A stretch of DNA of 19,627 nt from Colimorpha sp045597945 (GCA_045597945.1 JAZLLD010000015.1:1-19627), one strand, 5' to 3'; shown: positions 7,227-15,587, numbered from the stretch's first letter. Notes: generated by a model not told the origin, from the letters alone. Numbers and translations: made by a program.

Positions 7227-10118
7227 CTACTTTTTCAACTCGATTTCTACCCTTCTGGACTGTGGCCGCGCGGTCTTGCTGGACACGCTGCTCGACAGTA
7301 TCAGGGGTCTGTCGCTGCCATAGCCTCGTGCCGAGATGTCGGATGGACGGCAGCCCAGCTCAATCAGATAATCTCTTATGGCGTTGGCCCTCAACTGCGT
7401 AAGTGCCAGGTTCTCTTTGTCGCCCACATTGCCGTCCAGATGGCAGGCCACTTCCACCTGGTAGTTGCCTTCCTTTATAATATGTGCCAGGCGGTGGAGC
7501 TCGGCTTTTGAGGCAGGAGTGAAATTGGGATAGGCCACCTCAAAGCTCACATTGTTGAGAATCACTCGCATATCGTCGTCGGTCATTTGGTCGTAGGTGG
7601 TCAATAAGAAGTCGTGGGTCAGCTGGCCGCCATCCTTCTCGTAGGCCAGGTCGATGATGGTTGATGATGGAAAATATTGCGGCGATGCCACAAACACGCC
7701 GTACACCCTGCCCTGAGGCAGCAGCATGCGGTATGTGCCCCGTGCGGGGTCGGTCTGGCAATAGCCGAGAATCTCCCCTGTCGTGGGGTCCTCATAATAG
7801 ATGGCCGTGGACACGGGTTTGCCGTCGCGGTCTTTCACCGTGCCAGACAAGACCGTCACCGATTCCGGTCTTGCGGCCATGGGCAGTGTGCCTTGGTAGA
7901 TGTCCTTCGTGGTGCCTTGTCTCTCAACATAGAATCTGCCACCATTAGGAGCCACATTCACCCCCAGGTCGTCGCCCGAGGTGTTGAACTCGCGACCGAT
8001 GTTCACCGGCGCCGACCAATGCCGCCAGGTGTCATCCAGGCGCTGGGTCATGAAAATATCGTACTGTCCCAGCGACCCGTGGCCCTCAGAGGAGAAATAG
8101 AGTGTGCGCATATCTGCATGCAAGAATGGCGAGCATTCGTCAAAAGGCGTGTTGATGGTGTTGCCCAACTCAATGGGATCCATCCAATCGCCGTCGGCCG
8201 ACATGAGGCTGACGTACAGGTTCATCGAGCTGTCCAACTCATGGTCGGTTCGACTCCACGCGGCAAATATCAGCGCTCTGCCGTTGGCTGCCAGGGTGGC
8301 GTTGCCGTAGTATACCTTTGCGTTTAAGCTGGCAGGCATTTTTGCTGTTGCCCAACCTTCGGCAGTGCGAGTGGAGATGTACAGTTGTCCCGACTGGTTG
8401 GTTAGCAGCATGTTGCCGTCAGGGGAAATCGACTTAGGACTTTCGTGGCCATAGGTGTGAGAGAGGTCCATTTCCAATTTGGCCGACTCCCAGCCCTTGC
8501 TACCACGACGAGCCACAAAGATGTCGGTTCCGCCGATGTTGTCGGTCCTCTGTTTGCCAGCAAAATACAATATGCGCTCATCGGCACTTATGACCGGAGA
8601 GAATTCGTCGCCCTTGGCCTGGTTGATGCCAGCAGGCAAGGCAGAGGGCCTCTCACCTTTCGCACTGGCTGTCGACAGCGTATTGCGCAGCCCCCAGTAG
8701 TCGGCATCGTCGCCAAACACCGATTCATATTGTTCCACCGCGGCCAGGGCCTGAGCATAACGGCCATGGTCGATATCGTCCTTGATTAGACCCTGCAGCA
8801 TTATGTAGGCCTCGCGGCTGGGGGCGATGGCCTGGATGCACTGATCGCTGATATGGAAATGATAATTGTTGTTCATCTCCAGCGCCACCGAGTCGTGCTG
8901 CCGCTGTGCGACGCTCATTATGTTGGGGAACTTGCTGTAGAAACGCCCAAAGTTGCGTATTGATGTGTTGATATAGGCATGATGCAGGAAATAGCCCAGG
9001 CGAGCATAATCATCGTTGCCCTTAGACATGCGATTGGCCGTCTGTTCGGCGGCACGTATGTCGTTGTGGCGCAGCGCATACTGACACAGCGTGTGCAGGG
9101 CTGTCTCTCGCCAGGCCTTGCTGTTGGTCTTGTCGACATATTGGATAAACGACTCCCAGCGGGCCGAGTCGGTCTGGCGAAAATACTCGATGCTGTCGGC
9201 CAGCCACACACTCTTCTCCGCAAACGGACTCTGGGGGTAACGAAGGGCATAGCTCCGGTAGTACTGCTCGGCATCGTGCAGGCGCACGTCGCGATAATCT
9301 AATGTATATACACTGTCCGTGGCCCTGCCGTAGAATTCGCTGTGCGGATAAGCCGTGCGGAAAAGGTCGTAGGCTGCCGTTGTGTGCTGGCGGTCAGCCT
9401 GGTCGAAAGCCATACTGTCGCGCTGATGGATGGCCTTGCCAACGAGCAGCGAGCTGGGACGGCGCACAATGAAAGCTTGTATCATCTCCATCGAGGCGGC
9501 ATTGGTGGCAATAACATATTCCAACGTATCACGGCGGGCAATGGCTGTGTCCTTGAGGTCGTCGGGAGCCTGGTCAAAGAAAGCCAGATAGTGCTGGTAG
9601 GCGTCCGGAGTACGGACACTGTCGGCTTCATGCAGGGCCTGCTGGCAGATAGCGCGGATGCCATAGTCTATCAATGCGCCAGAATAACTATCGCGTTCCC
9701 AGCGTTCTATATATTTTTGCTCTGCATGACTCCACAAAGTACGCACCCGCATCAGATGGGCATAGGCACTGTCAGTACTGTGGCCGGAATAGCCCGGATG
9801 GGCAAAAATCTGGTAGGCGGCATAGTGGCCTTCCAGACTGTTGTTGTCGCGGCTGATATGGCGGAAAATCTTCTCGGCAGCCTTCTCAAACTTGCCTTTC
9901 TCAATATCTCGGCGGTAGGGAAACTCGGCCTCTGCGGGCACAGGTGTTTGTGCCATGGAAACCACGGACAAACAGAAAATGCAGAGCGTCAGCAGGCTCT
10001 TGGAAAATTGTCGGCAGACATTAGCCCAAGACTTTTGCCAACGATTCTGACCCAAAACTGTTTTTGTCAGACTGTTTGTTTGTATGTATTTATTACTTTG
10101 ATTGTAAATGAGTTTCAT
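7227..10118 (-). CDS. OmpA-family protein with TPR-like, PD40 propeller and CRD domains (PorE-like architecture)
   Basis: 963 residues from ATG 10118 (a TTG 20 codons upstream is possible). A hydrophobic segment at about 41-56 ending SVVSMA|Q looks like a signal peptide with an unusually long N-region. Residues about 60-490 are helical and TPR-like. Residues 505-750 carry PD40 blades (FSPVISADERILYFAGK, CSPFLHADMRTLYFSSEG). A carboxypeptidase-regulatory-like domain spans about 754-826 (LSGTVKDRDGKPVSTAIYY). The OmpA C-terminal domain is at 852-963, keeping the Asp of HLDG and the Arg of QLRAN that bind peptidoglycan diaminopimelate, and ending SRRVEIEL. The order matches PorE of Porphyromonas type IX secretion, but that protein is a lipoprotein and shorter. 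The domains are seen; the PorE role is inference. Confidence 0.8.
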   Translation of the reverse strand: MKLIYNQSNKYIQTNSLTKTVLGQNRWQKSWANVCRQFSKSLLTLCIFCLSVVSMAQTPVPAEAEFPYRRDIEKGKFEKAAEKIFRHISRDNNSLEGHYAAYQIFAHPGYSGHSTDSAYAHLMRVRTLWSHAEQKYIERWERDSYSGALIDYGIRAICQQALHEADSVRTPDAYQHYLAFFDQAPDDLKDTAIARRDTLEYVIATNAASMEMIQAFIVRRPSSLLVGKAIHQRDSMAFDQADRQHTTAAYDLFRTAYPHSEFYGRATDSVYTLDYRDVRLHDAEQYYRSYALRYPQSPFAEKSVWLADSIEYFRQTDSARWESFIQYVDKTNSKAWRETALHTLCQYALRHNDIRAAEQTANRMSKGNDDYARLGYFLHHAYINTSIRNFGRFYSKFPNIMSVAQRQHDSVALEMNNNYHFHISDQCIQAIAPSREAYIMLQGLIKDDIDHGRYAQALAAVEQYESVFGDDADYWGLRNTLSTASAKGERPSALPAGINQAKGDEFSPVISADERILYFAGKQRTDNIGGTDIFVARRGSKGWESAKLEMDLSHTYGHESPKSISPDGNMLLTNQSGQLYISTRTAEGWATAKMPASLNAKVYYGNATLAANGRALIFAAWSRTDHELDSSMNLYVSLMSADGDWMDPIELGNTINTPFDECSPFLHADMRTLYFSSEGHGSLGQYDIFMTQRLDDTWRHWSAPVNIGREFNTSGDDLGVNVAPNGGRFYVERQGTTKDIYQGTLPMAARPESVTVLSGTVKDRDGKPVSTAIYYEDPTTGEILGYCQTDPARGTYRMLLPQGRVYGVFVASPQYFPSSTIIDLAYEKDGGQLTHDFLLTTYDQMTDDDMRVILNNVSFEVAYPNFTPASKAELHRLAHIIKEGNYQVEVACHLDGNVGDKENLALTQLRANAIRDYLIELGCRPSDISARGYGSDRPLILSSSVSSKTARPQSRRVEIELKK

Positions 10119-10213
10119 GTTTACTATATCAAATTTCTTGCTTCTGTTTTTTTCGGCAACACAACAACGATAGATCAAATCGCAATAGGGAATGGAATTG
10201 ACGCGATATATGG

Positions 10214-11770
10214 CTATTCCACCACATAGCGATCTATATTGCGGTGCTCTTTGGAGAAGTTGAGGCCTACGCGGATAATCTGCTGGCCGTCGAGTTGGAA
10301 GGGTAGCGTATAATTGCGGTCTTTGATCTGTTCCAGGGCCTCCTCAGCGGTGCCGTCCAATTTGAACTCCATCACATAGCAGTACTTGGGGGCTTTCAGC
10401 ACCAAATCAATCCTTCCGCGGCGGGTGTGGTATTCGGCTTGCACGTAGAAGCCCATCAACTTGGCCACAATCCAGATAACATTTTGATAATGATTCTCTA
10501 AGTCCTTGACCAGCTCATAAGGTGTGTCGGCAAAGAGGCTGCGCAGACGCTCGAGGAACTGCTCGGTGCGCCCGGCTCGCACATCCTGCACAAAGCACTG
10601 GATATTAAAGGCCGTCTCGGTGTCATTCAACGGGGTATAATAGGCCATCAGGTAGTCAACGAAACCCGATTCCACCTCTTGGTTCGGGAATCCCAATTGG
10701 TAGATTCCAAACTCCTCATCGTAGTCCTTGATGGTAAGATAACCACTCTGATAGATGACCGGGATGGGGTTGGAGCTGTTTGCGTCTATGCTGTCGAGCA
10801 CCTTGGCCGAAGTCTGGCAAGTGGCCATCTGCTCAAGATTGTAGTTGTGCATGCGCAGAAGGTAGGCCAGATATGTGGGCGTGCCGGTTTCAAACCAATA
10901 GCTGCCAAATTTCTGTCTATCAAAGGTGTTCAGTACGCTAAAAGGATTGTAAACACCAGGTACTGCCTCCTCAAAATGATATCCGTCATAGCGCTTGCGC
11001 AATCGCTCTACGCACTCATCATGGGTAAGATTGTTGGCCTCGGCAAGCTGGTCTATATGGGTTGGAAAGTTGGATAGGAGTTCTTGCTCGGTGATGCCGC
11101 AGATATCGTAATAGCGGCGATCCATTGATATGTCCTTGAGATTGTTCAAGTCGCTGAAAACGCTTACTTTGCCAAACTTGGTCACACCCGTGAGCATGGC
11201 AAACTGGATGTGCTCGTCCATCGATTTCAGCGCGCCGTAGAAGCCTTTCAAAGTGGCGCGGTAGGCATCTTGGAGCTCGGCGTTGCCGATAGCCTGGAGC
11301 ATGGGCTTGTCGTATTCGTCCACCAAAATCACCGTGCGGAGGCCAGTCTTCTCGTGGGCGGCTTTAATCACCTCTTCAAACCTCATGCCCAGCGTCAAGT
11401 TGTTGGCAGGAACATCATACGCTTTCTCCCAGTCGCTGAGTACCTTATCCAATTTGGTAACAAGCACTTCAGGCTTATCGTAAGCATTTGTGTTCAAGTC
11501 GAGGTACAGCACAGGATACTTCTTCCAGTCCTTCTCCACGGTGGCCATATACAGCCCCTCAAACAGCTCGCGTTTGCCTTCGTAATAGCACTTGATTGTG
11601 GAAAGCAGCAGACTCTTGCCGAATCTACGAGGGCGCGAAAGAAAATAATACTGATTAGTATGCGTGAGGTCGTAAACTTGGCGTGTCTTGTCGACATACA
11701 AAAATTCTTCTTCACGAATCTTTTCAAATCCTTGTATCCCAATCGGAAGCCGCTGCAATGTAGTGTTCAT
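10214..11770 (-). CDS. AAA-ATPase-like / PD-(D/E)XK nuclease-domain protein
   Basis: 518 residues from ATG 11770. It belongs to a family found in many copies per genome in Bacteroidales (AAA-ATPase_like followed by a PD-(D/E)XK domain), whose function is not established. The P-loop is SRPRRFGKS at 45-53 and Walker B is VILVDE at 147-152, followed by YDKP. After a helical middle region, the C-terminal nuclease-like motif has GRIDLV with D455 and EFK with E468 and K470, so both active sites look complete. The N-terminal IGIQGFEKIREEEFLYVDKT is the family signature. It stands alone with its own possible promoter and no toxin, methylase or defence partner next to it. A mobile or defence-related role is only speculation. 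Confidence 0.88.
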   Translation of the reverse strand: MNTTLQRLPIGIQGFEKIREEEFLYVDKTRQVYDLTHTNQYYFLSRPRRFGKSLLLSTIKCYYEGKRELFEGLYMATVEKDWKKYPVLYLDLNTNAYDKPEVLVTKLDKVLSDWEKAYDVPANNLTLGMRFEEVIKAAHEKTGLRTVILVDEYDKPMLQAIGNAELQDAYRATLKGFYGALKSMDEHIQFAMLTGVTKFGKVSVFSDLNNLKDISMDRRYYDICGITEQELLSNFPTHIDQLAEANNLTHDECVERLRKRYDGYHFEEAVPGVYNPFSVLNTFDRQKFGSYWFETGTPTYLAYLLRMHNYNLEQMATCQTSAKVLDSIDANSSNPIPVIYQSGYLTIKDYDEEFGIYQLGFPNQEVESGFVDYLMAYYTPLNDTETAFNIQCFVQDVRAGRTEQFLERLRSLFADTPYELVKDLENHYQNVIWIVAKLMGFYVQAEYHTRRGRIDLVLKAPKYCYVMEFKLDGTAEEALEQIKDRNYTLPFQLDGQQIIRVGLNFSKEHRNIDRYVVE

Positions 11771-11796
11771 AATACAAATTTTAATATGACATAACG

Positions 11797-11830
11797 CAAA
11801 GTAATAAAAAATATTGTGTGCCTTTAACAA
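11797..11830 (-). promoter_or_regulatory. Possible promoter of the AAA/PD-(D/E)XK gene
   Basis: The minus strand reads TTACTTTG at 11804-11797, one base off the TAnnTTTG -7 consensus, with a TTG at 11830-11828 about 23 bp upstream. The leader to the ATG at 11770 would be about 20 nt. The spacing is longer than usual, so this is tentative. Confidence 0.35.
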
Positions 11831-11919
11831 TCTTTTATAAACCTTGCCGAAAACTTATCGCTAAGATTGCCCAACCACCCTGCACTGAAAACGCCAAAGT
11901 GCCATTCGGACAAGAAAAG

Positions 11920-11963
11920 TGTAGCTCCGCTGTAACTTCGCTGTAACTTCGCTGTAGGCTCGC
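11920..11963 (-). repeat. Four-unit 11-bp tandem repeat
   Basis: On the plus strand the units are TGTAGCTCCGC, TGTAACTTCGC, TGTAACTTCGC and TGTAGGCTCGC, directly adjacent. On the minus strand this is GCGRAGYTACA-like, resembling the degenerate array at 36-68. The two central units are identical. The array is noncoding, since an 11-bp period does not preserve a frame. Confidence 0.8.
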
Positions 11964-12129
11964 TCTGAGGAACAGCCGTTGGGCTATGTTTCACAGGGTG
12001 TTCACCGCGTTTCTGAAAAGTGGCGGCAGAAATAAAAATGCAGAAGAGTCGGCTTTACTATACTTGGCCAGAGGATGTCTGATTTTGAATTAGTTGAACT
12101 GTTTTAACACTTTTTTCGCATGACAAAAT

Positions 12130-12160
12130 TTTGGTTATTCATAAAAAATGCGTATCTTTG
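12130..12160 (+). promoter_or_regulatory. Bacteroidetes-type promoter of the M20 peptidase operon
   Basis: A TTTG at 12130-12133 is separated by 19 bp from TATCTTTG at 12153-12160. This fits the Bacteroidetes primary sigma consensus TTTG-N19-21-TAnnTTTG. Transcription should start near 12167, leaving a leader of about 88 nt to the ATG at 12255. It is the best promoter in the window. Confidence 0.8.
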
Positions 12161-12202
12161 CAAATTGAAAAAACACTATTATTGAACATCGGTGGAGCGC
12201 GT

Positions 12203-12222
12203 TATCGTCTTCGACAACGATA
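12203..12222 (+). other. Small hairpin in the peptidase operon leader
   Basis: TATCGT (12203-12208) and ACGATA (12217-12222) can pair across an 8-nt loop in the 5' leader, 32 nt before the ATG. No riboswitch family is recognised. With only six pairs it may be chance. Confidence 0.25.
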
Positions 12223-12254
12223 GTATTTTGCTGAGAAATAAAAAGTTAAACAAA

Positions 12255-13619
12255 ATGACAAATAAATATATTGAATCCAATAAGGACCGTTTCGTTGAGG
12301 AGCTCTGCTCTCTTATCCGCATTCCTTCTATCAGTTCTGAGTCGGAACACAAGCCCGACATGGTGCGCTGTGCCGAACGCTGGAAAGAATTGCTCCTGCA
12401 GGCCGGCGTGGACTCGGCCGAGCTGATTGCCACTACCGGCAACCCTCTGGTCTTTGGCCAGAAAATCATCGACCCGGCCAAGAAGACTGTGCTGGTGTAC
12501 GGCCACTACGATGTGATGCCGGTCATCCCCCTGGATCTGTGGCACACCGACCCCTTTGAGCCGGTAATCAAGGATGGCAGAATCTGGGCACGCGGCGCCG
12601 ACGACGACAAGGGTCAGAGTTTCATGCAGGCCAAGGCTTTCGAGACCATGGTGGCTACCAACACGCTGCCTTGCAACGTGAAGTTCTTGCTGGAAGGCGA
12701 GGAAGAAATTGGTTCGCCAGCACTCAAGGAATGGATTAAGGTTGAAGAACATAAGCAGAAGGTGATGGCCGACGTAATCGTGGTGTCGGACACCGACATG
12801 GTGAGTGCCGAAGTGCCCAGCATCACTACCGGTTTGCGCGGCTTGGTGAAATTTGAGATGCGAATCACCGGCCCCGACCACGACTTGCACAGTGGCGATT
12901 TTGGCGGCACTGTGTCGAACCCCATCAATGTGCTTAGCCAGATGATTGGCTCGGTGCTGGACGAGAATGGCCACATAACCATCCCCGGTTTCTACGACGA
13001 TGTGCTGGTTTGCAGTGCCGAAGAGCGCGAACTGATTAACCGCGCACCCTATAGCGACGAGGCTTACAAGAAGAGCGTAGGCGTGGATGTGCTGCACGGC
13101 GAGGCTGGCTACACCACCCTTGAGCGCATTGGCATCCGCCCCACATTTGATGTCTGCGGCATCCAGGGCGGCTATAGCGGCGAGGGTTTCAAAACCATCA
13201 TTCCCTCGGTAGCATGGGCCAAACTGTCGTTCCGACTGGTGGCCAGCCAGGATCCCGAGCGCATCGCCCGCCTGGTTGAAGATTATTTCCGCAGCATCTG
13301 CCCCGAGAGCGTGAAGATTGATTTCACATATTACGAGAAGGGTATGCCATACGTTTGCCCTATAGACTTGCCCGAGTACAAGGCTGCCGAAAAGGCCTTT
13401 ATGAAGACCTACGGCATGCAGCCCATACCTGCGCACAGCGGTTGTTCTATCAGCATTGTCAGCGATTTCGAACATGAACTGGGGCTGAAATCCATCTTGT
13501 TGGGCTTTGGCCTGGGTGCCGACAATATCCACGCACCTAACGAGAACTATCGCCTGGACCGTTTCTTCAAAGGCATTGAAACTGCGATAGAGTTCTTTAA
13601 GTCCTATAGTGAAGAGTGA
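12255..13619 (+). CDS. M20-family dipeptidase, diverged paralog
   Basis: Cytosolic zinc metallopeptidase of the M20 family (carnosinase/CNDP-like dipeptidases), 454 residues from ATG 12255. A GTG at 12192 would add 21 residues that the neighbouring paralog lacks. Metal ligands are visible: H84 (GHYDVMP), D117 (GADDDKG), E150 catalytic and E151 ligand (EGEEEIGS), D179 (SDTDM) and H426 (IHAPNEN). H212 in DLHSGDFGG is the lid-domain His that reaches the partner active site. Substrate-pocket motifs differ from the next gene: AHSGCSIS at 393-400 replaces TRSGGSIP, and the HGG motif is EKG. It is the first gene of a plus-strand operon and aligns almost gap-free with the second. Probably active with changed specificity. 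Confidence 0.93.
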   Translation: MTNKYIESNKDRFVEELCSLIRIPSISSESEHKPDMVRCAERWKELLLQAGVDSAELIATTGNPLVFGQKIIDPAKKTVLVYGHYDVMPVIPLDLWHTDPFEPVIKDGRIWARGADDDKGQSFMQAKAFETMVATNTLPCNVKFLLEGEEEIGSPALKEWIKVEEHKQKVMADVIVVSDTDMVSAEVPSITTGLRGLVKFEMRITGPDHDLHSGDFGGTVSNPINVLSQMIGSVLDENGHITIPGFYDDVLVCSAEERELINRAPYSDEAYKKSVGVDVLHGEAGYTTLERIGIRPTFDVCGIQGGYSGEGFKTIIPSVAWAKLSFRLVASQDPERIARLVEDYFRSICPESVKIDFTYYEKGMPYVCPIDLPEYKAAEKAFMKTYGMQPIPAHSGCSISIVSDFEHELGLKSILLGFGLGADNIHAPNENYRLDRFFKGIETAIEFFKSYSEE

Positions 13620-13661
13620 ATTGTGAATTATTTTGATTTTAATGAATATAAATAACATATT

Positions 13662-15023
13662 ATGAAGGACGTAAAAGCATACATCGAAGCGAATAAGGAC
13701 CGCTTCTTGGAAGAATTATTTGAGCTTATCCGCATCCCCTCTATCAGCGCTGAGAGCGAGCATAAGCCCGACATGGTGCGTTGCGCCGAGAAATGGCAGG
13801 AGTTCCTGCTGAAGGCCGGCTGCGACAAGGCCGAGGTGATGCCCTCTGCCGGCAACCCCGTGGTTTATGGCGAGAAGATTATCGACCCCGCCAAACCCAC
13901 CGTGCTGGTGTATGGCCACTACGATGTGATGCCCGTGGCTCCGCTGGAACTCTGGCGCACTTCGCCTTTCGAGCCTGTTGTGAAGGATGGCAAGATTTGG
14001 GCTCGCGGTGCCGACGACGATAAGGGACAGAGCTTTATGCAGGCCAAGGCCTTCGAATTTATGGTCAAGACCAACCAGCTGCCCTGCAATGTGAAGTTCA
14101 TGCTTGAGGGCGAAGAGGAAATTGGTTCGCCCAGCCTCTATGGCTTCTGCGAGGAACACAAGGAATTGCTGAAAGCTGATGTTATCACCGTGTGCGACAC
14201 TTCTATGATTGCTCCCGATGTTCCCAGCATCACCAGCGGTCTGCGCGGCCTCTGCTACTGGGAGGTGGAGGTGACCGGTGCTAACCACGATCTTCACAGC
14301 GGTATCTACGGTGGTGCCGTGGCTAACCCCATCAACATTCTCTGCAAGATGATTGCTGGCCTGCACGACGAGAACAACCACATCACCATCCCCGGATTCT
14401 ACGACGATGTGCTGGTAATTTCCGACGAAGAGCGTGCCCTCATGGCACAGGCTCCCTTCGATGAGGAAGCTTATAAGAAAGAACTGGATATCAAGACTGT
14501 ACACGGTGAAAAGGGTTATACTACCAAGGAGCGCACCGGCATCCGTCCTTGCCTGGACATCTGCGGTATCTGGGGCGGCCACACCGGCGAAGGTTCCAAA
14601 ACCGTGCTGCCTTCCAAGGCTTACGCCAAGATTAGCACCCGACTGGTGGCTAACCAGGATTTCCACAAGATCAGCGACCTCTTCCAGCAGTATTTCGAGA
14701 GCATCGCTCCCGACTGTGTGAAGGTGAAAGTGACCCCCTGTCACGGCGGTGCCGCATACGTTAGCCCCTTGAAAATGAAGGCCTACAAAGCAGCCGAGAA
14801 GGCTATGGAGACCACCTATGGCAAGCGCCCCATCCCCACCCGTAGCGGCGGCAGCATTCCCATTGTGGCCGGTTTTGAGAATATCTTAGGCATCAAGTCC
14901 ATTCTCATGGGCTTCGGCTTGGGCACCGACGATATCCACGCTCCCAACGAGAACTATCCCCTGGAGCAGTTCTTCAAGGGCATCGAGACTATCCCCTATT
15001 TCTATGAATATTTTGCAGAATAA
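13662..15023 (+). CDS. M20-family dipeptidase, canonical paralog
   Basis: 453-residue zinc dipeptidase of the same family as the gene 42 bp upstream, and clearly its tandem duplicate. Ligands are H86 (GHYDVMP), D119 (GADDDKG), E152/E153 (EGEEEIGS), D179 (VCDTSM) and H426 (IHAPNEN). The dimer-lid H212 is in DLHSGIYGG. Unlike its neighbour it keeps the family pocket motifs HGGAAYVSP and TRSGGSIP, as in carnosinase-type dipeptidases. Start ATG 13662 (MKDVKAYIEANKDRF). It probably hydrolyses dipeptides in the cytoplasm; the exact substrate cannot be read from sequence. It shares the promoter at 12130-12160 and is followed 30 bp later by the FMN-binding protein gene. Confidence 0.95.
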   Translation: MKDVKAYIEANKDRFLEELFELIRIPSISAESEHKPDMVRCAEKWQEFLLKAGCDKAEVMPSAGNPVVYGEKIIDPAKPTVLVYGHYDVMPVAPLELWRTSPFEPVVKDGKIWARGADDDKGQSFMQAKAFEFMVKTNQLPCNVKFMLEGEEEIGSPSLYGFCEEHKELLKADVITVCDTSMIAPDVPSITSGLRGLCYWEVEVTGANHDLHSGIYGGAVANPINILCKMIAGLHDENNHITIPGFYDDVLVISDEERALMAQAPFDEEAYKKELDIKTVHGEKGYTTKERTGIRPCLDICGIWGGHTGEGSKTVLPSKAYAKISTRLVANQDFHKISDLFQQYFESIAPDCVKVKVTPCHGGAAYVSPLKMKAYKAAEKAMETTYGKRPIPTRSGGSIPIVAGFENILGIKSILMGFGLGTDDIHAPNENYPLEQFFKGIETIPYFYEYFAE

Positions 15024-15053
15024 GCACGTGTTATTCAACTTACTACAAATATC

Positions 15054-15587
15054 ATGAAAAAAGTAATCTTCACACTCATTATGGCTTTCGCCTTGCTGCC
15101 TGTCATGGCGCAGGAGCATAACTGCAACAACTGCCCCCACCACAAACAGCACCAACAAGGTCAGTCATGCTGCTCACAACAGCAGAAGACTATCAACGGC
15201 CTCCCTGCCGAGATCGTGAATGCTTTCCCCACAGCCAAGAGTATCAAGAAGGAGAGCAAGTGGACTCTGGTCTACGATGCTAAGAAAGCGCTGCTGGGCT
15301 ATGCCGTTTATTCCAAGCCTGCCAGCAATGGCATCAAGGGCTATGCCGGTGAGACTCCCCTGATGGTGGCTCTCGGCACCAACGAGAAAATTGTCTCGGT
15401 GACTTTGCTGAACAACAACGAAACCCCCAACTACCTGAGCCGGGTAGTCAACGCTGGCTTGCTGAAGAGTTGGGACGGCATGAAGTTGAAGCGTGCCAAG
15501 AAGAAACATGTGGACACCGTGACTGGTGCCACATTCTCTTCCCAGAGCATCATCAAGACCTTCCAGGCCGCTATTAAGAATTTGTAA
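15054..15587 (+). CDS. Exported FMN-binding-domain protein with Cys/His-rich N-terminus
   Basis: 177 residues from ATG 15054, with a clear signal peptide (MKKVIFTLIMAFALLPVMAQ). Mature residues 21-44 hold four Cys and four His (EHNCNNCPHHKQHQ, then SCC). From about 94 there is an FMN-binding domain of the RnfG/NqrC type (GIKGYAGETPLMVALG) ending in DTVTGATFSS. The TGAT at 157-160 is the motif in which ApbE attaches FMN through phosphoester to the final Thr (T160). It is probably a periplasmic flavoprotein in extracytosolic electron transfer. No ApbE or redox partner is in the window. It lies 30 bp after the second dipeptidase and is the last gene before the terminator. Covalent FMN and metal binding are inferred. 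Confidence 0.85.
   Translation: MKKVIFTLIMAFALLPVMAQEHNCNNCPHHKQHQQGQSCCSQQQKTINGLPAEIVNAFPTAKSIKKESKWTLVYDAKKALLGYAVYSKPASNGIKGYAGETPLMVALGTNEKIVSVTLLNNNETPNYLSRVVNAGLLKSWDGMKLKRAKKKHVDTVTGATFSSQSIIKTFQAAIKNL

Larger units (their letters stand above)
11771..12254. other. Divergent intergenic region with a repeat and promoters
   Basis: 484 bp between the minus-strand AAA gene and the plus-strand peptidase operon. It contains a possible minus-strand -7 box near 11797, a four-unit 11-bp tandem repeat at 11920-11963, the strong plus-strand promoter at 12130-12160, and a small leader hairpin at 12203-12222. The stretch 11964-12120 shows nothing recognisable. Confidence 0.6.

Noticed and set aside
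12192..12254. GTG start extending the first dipeptidase by 21 residues
   Set aside because: The paralog and its N-terminal alignment start at the equivalent of ATG 12255, and the extra segment overlaps a leader hairpin.
12255..13619. First dipeptidase as a pseudogene
   Set aside because: The frame is intact, all metal ligands and the catalytic Glu are present, and the length equals that of its paralog.
12246..13658. Long minus-strand open frame (470 codons) opposite the first dipeptidase
   Set aside because: A similar antisense frame (13716-14744) lies opposite the second paralog, so it follows from the codon bias of a duplicated gene. No start signal or domain supports it.
15120..15180. 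Haem c attachment site in the FMN-binding protein
   Set aside because: The motif is CNNCPHH, so the His is one position too far for CxxCH; metal or disulphide roles are more plausible.
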